Origin: Pycnococcus provasolii
Taxonomy: Eukaryota > Chlorophyta > Pseudoscourfieldiophyceae > Pseudoscourfieldiales > Pycnococcaceae
Length of the DNA: 64,000 bases
Direction: 5' to 3'
Assembly (NCBI GenBank): GCA_938743325.2
Contig: OW568901.1
Coordinates: 284,030 to 348,029, forward strand
The translations under genes and the position numbers were made by a program. The notes beneath the pieces are model-generated. The model ran no database searches. It had not been told where the DNA came from and worked only from the letters and a program-made list of their open reading frames with translations. Positions 8,201 through 17,200 of this stretch are shown here, in pieces; the stretch's first letter is position 1; every line of letters begins with the position of its first letter.

Positions 8201-9620
8201 CGACGACTCGACCATTCGCATCTGGGACGCGACGACCGGCGCAAGTATATCTGTGCTGGAAGGCCATTCTGGTGTGGTGACTTCCGCATCGTATTCGGCG
8301 GATGGGACGCGCATCGTCTCCGCGAGCGTGGACAAGACCGTTCGCGTCTGGGACGCGACGACCGGCGCGTGTATATCTGTGCTGGAAGGCCATTCTAGTA
8401 CGGTGACTTCCGCATCGTATTTCGCGGATGGTACGCGCATCGTCTCCGCGAGTGACGACAAGACTGTTCGCGTGTGGGACGCGACGACCGGCGCGTGTGT
8501 ATCTCTGCTGGAAGGCCATTCTGATCGGGTGCTTTCCGCATCGTATTCGGCGGATGGGACGCGCATCGTCTCCGCGAGCGACGACTCGACCGTTCGCATC
8601 TGGGACGCGACGACCGGCGCAAGTATATCTGTGCTGGAAGGCCATTCTGGTGTGGTGAACTCAGCGTCGTATTCCGCGGATGGGACGCGCATCGTCTCCG
8701 CGAGCGACGACTCGACCGTTCGCATCTGGGACGCGACGACCGGCGCAAGTATATCTGTGCTGGAAGGCCATTCTCGTGCGGTGACTTCCGCATCGTATTC
8801 CGCGGATGGGTTGCGCATCATCTCCGCGAGCAAGGACAAGACCATTCGCGTGTGGGACGCGACGACCGGCGCGTGTTTATCAGTGCTGGAAGGCCATTCT
8901 GATCGGGTGCTTTCCGCATCGTATTCTGCGGATGGGACGCGCATCGTCTCCGCGAGCCACGATAAGACCGTTCGCATCTGGGACGCGACGACCGGCGCGT
9001 GTGTATCTGTGCTGATAGGCCATTCTGATTGGGTGTTTTCCGCCTCGTATTCCGCGGATGGGACGCGCATCGTCTCCGCGAGCGACGACTCGACCGTTCG
9101 CATCTGGGACGCGACGACCGGCGCAAGTATATCTGTGCTGGAAGGCCATTCTGGTGTGGTGAACTCAGCGTCGTATTCCGCGGATGGGACGCGCATCGTC
9201 TCCGCGAGCGACGACTCGACCGTTCGCATCTGGGACGCGACGACCGGCGCAAGTATATCTGTGCTGGAAGGCCGTTCTCGTGCGGTGACTTCCGCATCGT
9301 ATTCCGCGGATGGGTTGCGCATCATCTCCGCGAGCAAGGACAAGACCATTCGCGTCTGGGACGCGACGACCGGCGCGTGCATATCTGTGCTGGAAGGCCA
9401 TTCTGATATGGTGTATTCCGCATCGTATTCCGCGGATGGTACACGCATCGTCTCCGCGAGCGGGGACGAGACCGTTCGCGTGTGGGACGCGACGACGGGT
9501 GCGTGTCTATCTGTGCTGGAAGGCCATTCTGATGGCGTGACTTCCGCATCGTATTCCGCGGATGGGACGCGCATCGTCTCCGCGAGCGAGGACAAGACCG
9601 TTCGCGTGTGGGATGTATGA
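5259..9620 (+). CDS. NLR-like protein: TIR-like domain, NACHT NTPase, 14 WD40 repeats (1453 aa)
   Basis: The start is the ATG at 5259, giving MGCASSSET, a good N-myristoylation plus Cys-palmitoylation signal, so membrane attachment is likely. Residues about 165-260 look TIR-like: YFVSHAWGS, then VWLDIFAINQ, then RLWCLYEIGS, whose Glu matches the position of the NADase glutamate in plant TIRs. A NACHT/STAND NTPase follows, with P-loop GGPGEGKSS near 367 and Walker B VILLDALDEADDD near 463. A helical region leads to 14 WD40 units from residue 877 to the end, enough for two seven-blade propellers. Known NACHT-WD40 proteins oligomerise on ligand sensing and activate the N-terminal effector; that role here is inference. 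The codons look normal and no stop interrupts the gene. An NACHT-family ATPase without an immune role is the alternative. Confidence 0.85.
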   Translation: MGCASSSETSVAAVHGIDAALLAESTAVPVKPPSRQIFDDDAKNQAQEHSSESPVYRAVALAWLAQFVKAHDGTTQSWDVVKEFMSEEDGGGQDAVLTVTPHNLETHRDKRRAAEKAKSGKPVPVQYRDIPFEQMYTTDIVECFVRSLARKEHMSYAQAKNLPVGAPSYFVSHAWGSTFVDLVKSVTGALAGAAQNDTYVWLDIFAINQDDTGGVFSAMAELDDGKTLASTVETSRATLVVLDKERVIPLTRLWCLYEIGSTPPQKLQLVTHGFSEKDVSHHIRNIDAETALCFSEDDKKMIRGEITGKFKFESLKHFTEELKLRFMLRPMSYESDLQALRERGQSNNYQLDELRAHVTSTGGRLACIVGGPGEGKSSVAAAALDLVHASHFCKRADVRRQDVLEMVRSLGFQLGQRFDVVRECLIDLEEDTAAKALVDPDVAVNALLVDPLKKLAKIQKHAVILLDALDEADDDRHISNAAVGLLRHLARDVRSSVSVLVTTRPDADGDYPRRRVLEHDWEGGMCVMEPAQVLGPAPVEVKKEESRLPGPWEEAMRNMQSIKVYQIVAREFVKRHGTSSKSPPADIDAAYKLWFDRAAKDDEDVRRLIDIVLASREPLSSAHVDRLRLRETCEHLPGWGLLFEERDHLLQTLHLSLREFLGDAKRSGEHAADVFRGHRELARSCLDILKRGDDEKGPAVAYSLRHAHAHLTEAVEKMQHGDDETLAINVMKEWHAAFMVDREKEASMIPEGYEASPWCATEFAGLWLKRQMEAGRRGVLVVELLRLEKALLEAKNKFANDATGLMATVESMHAFVRVLRWGVGTYSEVGLIAANLPCTSAWHQSPGQRVLSSCTPSLCIPARVDIDATILNNMNSHSSGVTSASYSADGTRIVSASFDTTVRVWDATTGACISVLEGHSSVVTSASYSADGTRIVSASWDKSVRVWDATTGACISVLEGHTRAVSSASYSADGTRIVSASDDSTIRIWDATTGASISVLEGHSGVVTSASYSADGTRIVSASVDKTVRVWDATTGACISVLEGHSSTVTSASYFADGTRIVSASDDKTVRVWDATTGACVSLLEGHSDRVLSASYSADGTRIVSASDDSTVRIWDATTGASISVLEGHSGVVNSASYSADGTRIVSASDDSTVRIWDATTGASISVLEGHSRAVTSASYSADGLRIISASKDKTIRVWDATTGACLSVLEGHSDRVLSASYSADGTRIVSASHDKTVRIWDATTGACVSVLIGHSDWVFSASYSADGTRIVSASDDSTVRIWDATTGASISVLEGHSGVVNSASYSADGTRIVSASDDSTVRIWDATTGASISVLEGRSRAVTSASYSADGLRIISASKDKTIRVWDATTGACISVLEGHSDMVYSASYSADGTRIVSASGDETVRVWDATTGACLSVLEGHSDGVTSASYSADGTRIVSASEDKTVRVWDV
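7887..9617 (+). repeat. Homogenised WD40 repeat array (13 full units of 126 bp plus one partial)
   Basis: Each unit encodes 42 residues of the form H-S-x-x-V-x-SASYSADG...SASxDxx(V/I)RxWDATTGA. Units 7 (8643-8768) and 11 (9147-9272) are identical in DNA as read by eye. Units 6-8 and 10-12 correspond one to one, which points to a duplication with a 504-bp (four-unit) period. Differences cluster at unit positions 3, 4, 6, 22, 24, 25 and 28. The repetition also opens a long spurious antisense frame. Confidence 0.95.
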
Positions 9621-10590
9621 AGCACGATGTAATTTAGGGAGTGACGTGTTGTTCGCTTGTAAACATGTTTTGTTATGAACGAAAAAGCGCTCCAATAGGA
9701 TAGAAGAAAGATGTTAAGGGGAACTGATCTTGATCAGTCCCCCACCAAGGCACCAAACCTGTCGTATGTTTTGTCCCAAGAAGAAATATTCCGGACTATA
9801 TCATGAACCTGGCGGCGCGGTGTGTACGCTGAGTCACGAGCCATGTATGTATGTATAAAATAAAATAAATGAAAATAATGTATTGAAATGGACCGAGGAA
9901 TGAAGGAAGACGCGTGTTGTTGTGTGACAGGACTATTATTTGAGATGCGCGAAACGCCTCCGAATCCCCTCGAGAGAATTCCTCCTCGAGCGAGCCAGCC
10001 TGGTTTCCATGAATGAATGAGGGGCCCCCGTTGGAATAGACCGAAGAAGGAATAGACACTATCGTAAAGGGTACAGGAAGTAGGGACCCGTTCAGCAGCT
10101 CCGATCCGATCCCAATAAGGCAGCTCCGGCCTAATAAGCTCCTCCCTGACGGCATGACCATGACCATGATCAGGGAAGAGAGGACTTGCAGCTGAACGAG
10201 GTAGCTGAGCCCGGTCCCCAGGAGGCCGGAGAAGACGACCTGGGCACGGTTTCGGACTTGCAACACAACAAGGCGTGGTTCCATGGAAGGCCAGCCGTAC
10301 CATGGTAGTCTATTAGGGTCCGTTGGGAATTGGGATCCCTCCTTCTGGCAGGAAAAGAAACGAAATCTAAGAAGGGGACGCGGAGAGAACGGAGGAAACG
10401 AAACGAGTCATGCCAGCAAAGCAAGAGCAAGGCGAAAGCGCGTGTTCGGTTGATTTGAGGGGGGAATGCAGTTGCAGTCGGTTGCTTTGATTTGATTCCC
10501 AGGCACCAGGGGGGGGTATTCCAGGGGGGAGGAAATCCGACGTCGGTCGATTCTGAAACACGCCCCCCCCCCCTTCCCATTCAGACATCC
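9621..10590. other. Gene-poor region with a duplicated MYND-gene 5' fragment
   Basis: No convincing complete gene is seen. The first 100 bp are 3' flank of the NLR-like gene. Homology to the MYND gene leader lies at about 9838-9960. The rest is GC-rich and full of homopolymer runs, and holds a C10 tract just upstream of the DGAT2-like start. Confidence 0.5.
9734..9960 (-). pseudogene. Truncated copy of the 5' end of the MYND gene
   Basis: Read on the minus strand, 9960 to 9842 resembles the leader of the MYND gene (4830 to 4758). Both share TGTGTGACAG-like sequence on the plus strand, a CATTTCA-type segment and an A/T-rich ATTTTATTTTAT stretch, and both end at an ATG. Here the ATG at 9844 opens only a 36-codon frame (MARDSAYTPRRQ...) that is unrelated to the MYND protein. 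I read it as a promoter/leader duplication whose coding part was lost or replaced. Confidence 0.5.
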
Positions 10591-12297
10591 ATGTCGCGTC
10601 CTCCATCTCTGTCTCTGGGATCCTCGGAGGATGTCCGTCGTGCGTTGGTGCGTTCGTCGCGGTTGGCAGGGTTGGTTAAGAATGGTGGGGGAGATGACTC
10701 CTCCTCGAAGTCCTGTCTTAAGTCTTGTCGTGCTGCTTTACTTTTAGCGGATGCGGTTGTCCTGCGTGCGGCTTTGTCCTTGCGGCTCTTGAATCATCGT
10801 TCGTCTCGGGGGGGGTCATCCACATCTGCTTGGTCGTCAGGGTACTCGTCAGGGTCTTCGATCTCTGGGTCACGATTCTCATCTGGTGGTGGTGGTGCTA
10901 GTGGTGGGGGATCGCCGTCGTCAACAGGCAGTGGCGGCGGTGGCGACAACACCAACGTCAACGTCGGTGGAGGATCAGGTGGTTTTGTTGTTGGCTCACC
11001 ATCTTCAGCTTCAGCTTCATCATATTCATATTCAGGAGGGACTTCTCAAACTTCGATCGCTGCCGTGATTGCATCCGCGTGCGCGTCTGACGAAGACGCC
11101 GCGCTCGCGGCGCAGTGGCTTGAGAGAAGGAGACTAAGCTCTTCTCAGAAAGCCGTGTACAGACTTGCGGGATTTTCCGCAAAAACATCGTCGTCAAAAC
11201 TCGTCGAAGAAGGCACGGACGAAAACGAAGTCACAACCACCGCCGAACTCACCACCGCGCACGCAGCGAGCGGCGTGTTTCTCACGTACCTGCCACAGCA
11301 CGTCATGATTGCCCTGCTCGTCATTCCGCCCTTTTTGGTCTCTTTCCAGACGCTCGTGATCGCAATCACCGTCGTCGCGGCACTGTACCTGCCCACATAT
11401 CTAGGAAGGCCGTCAACGCGCCCGTGGCGCGCGTCAAAGCGAATTAAGCGATTCCTCACGCGGTGTGCCGAGGCGGCGAGCACGAGGTGGTACCCGTCGA
11501 TGTGGATCGCGTGCGACACGTGGCCAGAAACGACATTGTACGACTCGCAAAAGCTCATGTTCGGATACCACCCGCACGGACTCTGCCCCGCGCTGTGCAT
11601 CTGGGCGCCTCTGACGCGAGCTTGGGGTGGCGCACTTGCCGCGGCGGCGAGGTGGGATAAGGCACGCGCCGCACCTGCGCCGCTCGTCGCTTCCGTGCTT
11701 CACCGCATTCCGATTCTGCGCGACCTGCTGCAGGCGGTGGGAAGCTTGGAGGCTTCCAAGGAGGCGATCCGAGGTGTGCTGAGCAAAGAGGATAACAACG
11801 GTGTGCTCCTCGTCCCTGGAGGTATCTCCGAACTCATCGAGGACGGACGGGCGGGTCACGCCGCGGTGGTGCTCGTATGCAAGCACAAGGGGTTCGTGCG
11901 AGAGGCACTGCTGTCTGGTGCATCGCTCGTTCCCGTGTTCTGCTTCGGCGAGCATCGCGCACTGCGCAACCTCTTCCCCTGGCGTTCCGCGATGAGAGCC
12001 GCCTATAGGCTGTTCGGCATTCCCCTGCCATACCTGCCAAGTGGACACGGCATGGGTCTGCTCCCTCTGCCCGCGACGGATCCCATCGCCGTCGTCGTTG
12101 GCGCACCTCTGCCTCCGCCGAGTGACGTGACGCCTGAGCAGCTGCGCGACGACCCGCAGCTCCTCACGCGCACGATTGATGCCCACCACTACCGATACTA
12201 CTGCAAGCTATCAGCGTTGTACTATCGCCACCGCGCCGCGTTTGGATACGGCGACGTTGGGCTCGTGCTCGATCATCTATCGTCAGCCTCTTCCTGA
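10591..12297 (+). CDS. DGAT2/MGAT-family acyltransferase, 568 aa
   Basis: Probable acyl-CoA:diacylglycerol (or monoacylglycerol) acyltransferase making triacylglycerol at the ER. Diagnostic motifs are YHPHG near residue 326, the PGGISE block near 407, and the C-terminal GLLPLPATDPIAVVVGAPL segment. A hydrophobic hairpin near 230-270 (MIALLVIPPFLVSFQTLVIAITVVAALYL, split here only by a few residues from the catalytic part) is the usual DGAT2 membrane anchor. The first 180 residues are Ser/Gly-rich low complexity, unusually long for the family. The start is the first ATG, at 10591, just after a poly-C tract. It ends 58 bp from the convergent nuclease gene. Wax ester synthase of the same fold is the alternative. 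Confidence 0.85.
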   Translation: MSRPPSLSLGSSEDVRRALVRSSRLAGLVKNGGGDDSSSKSCLKSCRAALLLADAVVLRAALSLRLLNHRSSRGGSSTSAWSSGYSSGSSISGSRFSSGGGGASGGGSPSSTGSGGGGDNTNVNVGGGSGGFVVGSPSSASASSYSYSGGTSQTSIAAVIASACASDEDAALAAQWLERRRLSSSQKAVYRLAGFSAKTSSSKLVEEGTDENEVTTTAELTTAHAASGVFLTYLPQHVMIALLVIPPFLVSFQTLVIAITVVAALYLPTYLGRPSTRPWRASKRIKRFLTRCAEAASTRWYPSMWIACDTWPETTLYDSQKLMFGYHPHGLCPALCIWAPLTRAWGGALAAAARWDKARAAPAPLVASVLHRIPILRDLLQAVGSLEASKEAIRGVLSKEDNNGVLLVPGGISELIEDGRAGHAAVVLVCKHKGFVREALLSGASLVPVFCFGEHRALRNLFPWRSAMRAAYRLFGIPLPYLPSGHGMGLLPLPATDPIAVVVGAPLPPPSDVTPEQLRDDPQLLTRTIDAHHYRYYCKLSALYYRHRAAFGYGDVGLVLDHLSSASS

Positions 12298-12354
12298 AGC
12301 GCTTTCTTTTGTTTCATTATATATTACATTTTAGAAAAAAAGTGTTACATTGTT

Positions 12355-14019
12355 TTACATTTTCTGTTCCACACGGCGCTCCTGTGCTTCTTCCTCGTCG
12401 TCGCCATCGTCGGCGGCGTCAGCCACTAGTCCGGCTGCGCGCCTCTTTGCGCGCTTCTTTTCGATCCCTCGTTCCCATCGAATGCGAAACTTTAGGTACA
12501 GGAGTAGAGCAGCACGCGCATCCTCCGCAGGATGGTGGCCTTGGTCGCTCGTCTGAATGCGGTGCCCGAGAAAGCTGAGAGTGAGGTTCTTTAGCCGACG
12601 TGGACGGCCACGGTACGTCAAAGGGCCGTACGTCGCGGTGTCGCGCGTCTGCGATTTCGGGTGTGTCATCTGAAGAGCCTTTAGGTCACTGTCAAGCTGA
12701 TGTCCGACGAGCAGCTTGCCGCGAAGAAGGGCACGAACGCGCGCCTGCACGTCGTCGAACGGCGGTGCGCCGCGCACGTGCTTTTGCTCGACTCCCGAGC
12801 ACCACGTGCGATAGTCCGTGATGAGCCGAAGATCGCCTACAGCATTGCAGTACGTGTCGATCAAAATCGTTCCCGCGCCATCAATCACACACGCTCGCGC
12901 AAGAACGCTGTCAATGCCGCCAGGACCGACGCCCACCATTTCGCAGTCGAGAGCGACGACTTCGCTCGCAAATGCCAGCGTCGTGCGTGGTATCAGATGC
13001 GAGAGACTGTCACCCGATGACGCATCATCGGCGTCATCGTCATGCTTACCTTGACTACTTGTGCGCGACTTTGGCGTGACGAAGCTTGCGGCATCGCGGC
13101 ACTCCGTCTCAAGCAACGATCCTTGTTCCTTTTCACCACCACCAAGGGTGCCCATGATGAGCGATGTGAGGCATGCACGCGAGCACGTGCGATTTCCTGC
13201 TTGCAGATCACCCGGGGCACGCTTGCCGATAGCCACGCGCGACGCAGCCGCCTTTGCAAGCTGATCAGCCATCTCGTTGCGCGTCACACCCTTGTGAGCC
13301 GTGACGTACGCAAACCGCGTGGATGCGCCGCACGTCGCGCGCAGCTCGAGCAGAAGAGCGAGTTCCGCGAGCAGCGCGTAGTGCGCGGCACGAGTGTGCT
13401 CAGGTACAGCGCCAAGTTTCCCTCGTCCAGTCCCATCGCCGTGGCGGTCGCTGTTGTCGTTGGCGTACGCAACCGCCGCGACGGACAGAAGGGTGGTTCT
13501 TGAGTCGCTTAAGATTCGCACGTTCTGATGGAGCGGTTGTCTGGCGAGGCTGAGGAGCACCGCGAACATCTCGACGACGTTGTTGTCGCTGGTTTCGTGA
13601 CGTCTGCAGCTGTGGCTCCCAAGTGGCGTGAGCGTGTGGTCGTGCAGCGCCACGGACGCGTTTGCACTGTGTGATCGCGCCACGAAGATTCCCACGCCGC
13701 CGTGCGCCTCTTGGTTGACGGACCCGTCAACGAATATGTCGAGGAGGGAGGAGGGTGAGACTTTTCCTCCTCCATGACCATGACTCGCTGATGCGACAGC
13801 TTTCGACGCCGACTTCGCATTCACCTTAATGCGAGAGGAGGCGGATGATGAGATGGAATTTAGATGTAACCCCAGACATCGAAACTGGGAAAGCGAGAGA
13901 GAGAGAGAAAGCAGGTACGAAGCCAAATACCCTAGTGAACATGATGACCTGACGAGGGCGAGGTGCACCAAGTACACGCCTAAAAGACGGACAACATCGT
14001 TGGCATTGGCGCGGAGCAT
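12355..14019 (-). CDS. RNase H domain fused to a REX4/ISG20-type 3'-5' exonuclease, 554 aa
   Basis: Two nuclease modules lie in one uninterrupted frame. Residues about 80-270 look like RNase HI: IFVDGS, NVVEMFAVL, ILSDSRT and a final TRNEMADQLA supply the D-E-D-D carboxylates expected to cleave RNA in RNA-DNA hybrids. After a linker, residues about 355-535 form a DEDDh exonuclease: VALDCEMVGVG, LLVGHQLDSDLKAL and HHPAEDARAAL, as in REX4/ISG20 proteins that trim rRNA or other RNA. The start is the ATG at 14019. The first 60 residues are basic, Leu/Ser-rich and possibly an organelle-targeting peptide. Fusion of these two folds in one chain is unusual. The substrate is unknown. Confidence 0.8.
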   Translation of the reverse strand: MLRANANDVVRLLGVYLVHLALVRSSCSLGYLASYLLSLSLSLSQFRCLGLHLNSISSSASSRIKVNAKSASKAVASASHGHGGGKVSPSSLLDIFVDGSVNQEAHGGVGIFVARSHSANASVALHDHTLTPLGSHSCRRHETSDNNVVEMFAVLLSLARQPLHQNVRILSDSRTTLLSVAAVAYANDNSDRHGDGTGRGKLGAVPEHTRAAHYALLAELALLLELRATCGASTRFAYVTAHKGVTRNEMADQLAKAAASRVAIGKRAPGDLQAGNRTCSRACLTSLIMGTLGGGEKEQGSLLETECRDAASFVTPKSRTSSQGKHDDDADDASSGDSLSHLIPRTTLAFASEVVALDCEMVGVGPGGIDSVLARACVIDGAGTILIDTYCNAVGDLRLITDYRTWCSGVEQKHVRGAPPFDDVQARVRALLRGKLLVGHQLDSDLKALQMTHPKSQTRDTATYGPLTYRGRPRRLKNLTLSFLGHRIQTSDQGHHPAEDARAALLLYLKFRIRWERGIEKKRAKRRAAGLVADAADDGDDEEEAQERRVEQKM

Positions 14020-14296
14020 GCTGGTACCACCACTGGTGTGCGACACTGTCAGAGCGAAAACGACGAAAATGGCGGAAATGGGTGTCGGCGGCGAAACCTA
14101 CTGGTGACTGGGGGATCTGTAACCCCTAATCGTTACCCGAAACCCGAATCGATATATGTACCATTTGGGATTTTTGTTGTTTTTCTATATATTTTTATAA
14201 ATATGTTTCTTGTTTGATAGACTATCTTACACAAGGAATATTCAAAGGGTCTATGCACTCCTTTTTCATATCATAGATTATTCTCGTTGTAGTATT
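14020..14296. other. Short intergenic region
   Basis: Contains AACCCCTAATCGTTACCCG and related CCCGAA motifs upstream of the nuclease gene, then an A/T-rich segment that is probably the 3' flank of the LRR gene. Confidence 0.4.
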
Positions 14297-17200
14297 CTAC
14301 GCAAGCTCTGCTGTGCCAGCCTTGCTCGAACCGCCGAAGGATTCCAGACGCGGCTCCAAAGGCTCGTCTCGCTTGAAAGCAGGAGTAGGAGAAAATGAGG
14401 CAAACTCGGAGAGACGACTTGATGGTAGAGTCGTATTCTCGCGCAGGTCGACGTCCACGCCATTCGCAACGTGCGAAGCGAGCAGATCGCGAGCGGAAGA
14501 CACGCCGGATGCGCTCGCGTTCACATTGGAAAGCTTCAGGCTGCGCAACGAAGAAAGGGACGCCGCAGCTGCGGCGACGACAGCCAAGCCTTCGTCACAC
14601 AACGAATTCCAGCTCAGATCAAGGCGCTGCAGAGCGCAATCGCTGCCCCCGACGTCCGCCATCAGAGTTTCAGCGTGCACGGTACTGAAGCTATTCCAGC
14701 GCGCGGCTATCGACTTCAGGTGATTCTTCTGCACCTCCAGGAGCTTTCCAAGACTTCGCGCGCTTGCCACGGCGGCGCGATTCGAAGAAATGTCCAACTC
14801 CTCCAGGGTACCAAGAAGCTGCATCGAATCGATAAGAGGACTTAGCGACGCGTCCGTGAGATTGTTTTCGGCAACGGAAAATCGACGAATGCGCTGGTGG
14901 TGATGCCGCGCGCCCTCGTGACCTCTGCGCACGCGCCCGGCGTGAGTGACAAAATCAAAAAATTGCGTGAGCGCATTTGCGCCGCGGCTGCCGATCAGGT
15001 TCCCGTCAAGCACGAGAACCTCGAGAGGGAAGTGGTCGCAGTCAAGAAGTGCCTTGACGAGTGCCTCACATCCGTCCGGCCCGATTTTCGTGTGCACGAG
15101 CTCAATGTGAGTGAGATCGAACCGCAGGTTGTACCCTTGCGCGTAACCAGCCTTCATGAAACGATCCATCGGATTTAAGTGCGTGCTTTCCTCTTGCACG
15201 TCCGTGTGATCGGCAATGGCAGCTCCAAGCTTTGCCCGTGCCTCGTACTCATGTTCCGTTTGCTGCACCGTGTTGCGCACTAACAGCGACGTGTCATTCA
15301 TGTAGCGCGCACGCTCGATGAGGGAGACGCTGCCGTTCCTGCTCGACTCTGCGGCAAGGCTATCATTCGCCGGGAGATTCGTTGTGTCAGGAGGAAGCCC
15401 CACATCCTTTCGCCAGGCGTCTGTGAGATTGGGCACCTTCGGTGCCTGTTTCGCCCGACTCCCTGTACGCTGTCCGCTGCGCCGCGTCAAGTCAAGGTGC
15501 CACTCAGCCTCGCCAAACTCTTCGTGAATGTTGATATTCTCGTCCGAAACTCGAATGAGCGTCGATGCAGCCGACGCGCCATCACCGATGTGTGTCTCGC
15601 TGAGCGCCTCTGCCAGCGCCTTCATGCCAGACGGGCCGAGATGATAGCCTGTGACGCGCAGCTCGTTCTTCTCGAGCTGCCGCACGATCGAATTCGACGG
15701 CGCAACGCCGTGACGATTGCACGCCCTGCCGTAAGCCGCGAACGGCGCGCACCACGCGTCGTATTCCTCGCAGCTGTCGTTGTCGATATCAGCGAGAAAG
15801 TCGAATGCGATTTTCTTGTCCTTCTCGTCGTGTCTTCCGTCATTGGTGCTCCACTGCCTGCGCAGGTGCGCGTACGGCTTATTGTTGACGCCCTTATGTA
15901 TGGCATCTTGTATCCTTTGGATTTTCTCGTCATTCTCCTTCAGCTTATCCACGCCGATGTGCAAGGTTGCACCGATTGCACGCAGCGCGCGCAATTTCTT
16001 GAAGTGCGCCCACTGGCCGATTCCAATTTCGTCCAGCGCGCCTTTCCACTTGCTACCGCCTGCTTCTTCCGAAGGCTCCGAGCTGTCGCCCGTCGGCGAA
16101 TTGGGCACGGGAAGCATCATCGTGCCCAGCGCCTCCTTCTTCCTCCTTTCGTGATCGAGCTGCCGCTGCCTCGCCTGCTCGTCGTACTTGGCACGGTCGA
16201 TGAACAGCAGCGAGTCGACGACGCGCGCCGCATTCCACGGCGCCCAGAGCGCGGAGTGCTTCTCTCCCTCCTCGCGGCGGTGGGGTGAAGTCTCACGCGC
16301 CATCGACGCGGAGCGGTATTTGCGCTCCAAGCGCGCGACGATGCTTCCTCGCCTTTCGCGCCTCGTTCCTGGATCTGCCTGCGCCTGCGCGTTGTTTTCT
16401 TTCGCGGCGGTTCGCGCCTCCTCGTTCTTCGCGAGCCGCTCTCTCGCGCCCCCGTGTCCTTGGTGGGTGGCAGCAGCCATGAGCGCCTGACGGCGCCGTC
16501 TGCTCGCCTCCTCGCTTTCTCTGGCTGTGAGTGCGCCGTATGCGGCGGCGAGCACCCTGGCTGGCCTCTTCGCTGCGCGCGACGTCGAGTCTGCGGCTGT
16601 TGCGGATGCGTGCATAGACCTCACAAAGTCGGAGAAGGAGAAGTTCTTGAGTCGGTCAAGCAGCTCGCAGAGCGCGTCGAGTTCTTCGCGCGTCATGGTT
16701 TTGCACAGTTTCCCGAGTTGCGCCGCCGCGAACTTGTCTCCCGTGCACAGTACGTGTAGCTGCGCCTGAACGTGCGTGACAGACTTGAGTGCAAGTTGTC
16801 CGACTTGAAGTTCCGTTTCCTTGTCCATTTGTTCGTTGTTTGCGGATGGCGTCCCAAGTCTTTGGAATGCGATGTGCGCGGCGTTGTTTCCGATTCCGAT
16901 TGCGTTATCTTCCGCCGCTAGCGCGACGGCGAGCGCTTCCCTCGCTCGCCTGAGGTGTTTGACCGCGTGCGGAATCGCGACTCGCATTTGCTCGAACGCC
17001 GCAGTCACCACCTTACGCGTGTCAAGCGCGACAGTTCCCGGACGACACGAGAAGCCAGGAACATGCGTACGCGAGTGTGTCCTGCCTGCTGCAGGACCGT
17101 AAGTTCGGTCTGTGAGGGAACCACCGCCACCACCACCCGTGGCCTTCTTCTTCCCCATCAACATCCTCCTCGTGGAACTTCCAGGGGTACGAGACGAAAT

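Noticed and set aside
7787-9625. 612-residue open frame antisense to the WD40 repeats
   Set aside because: It is a by-product of the 126-bp in-frame repeat: every unit is open on the opposite strand too, and the product has no recognisable domain.
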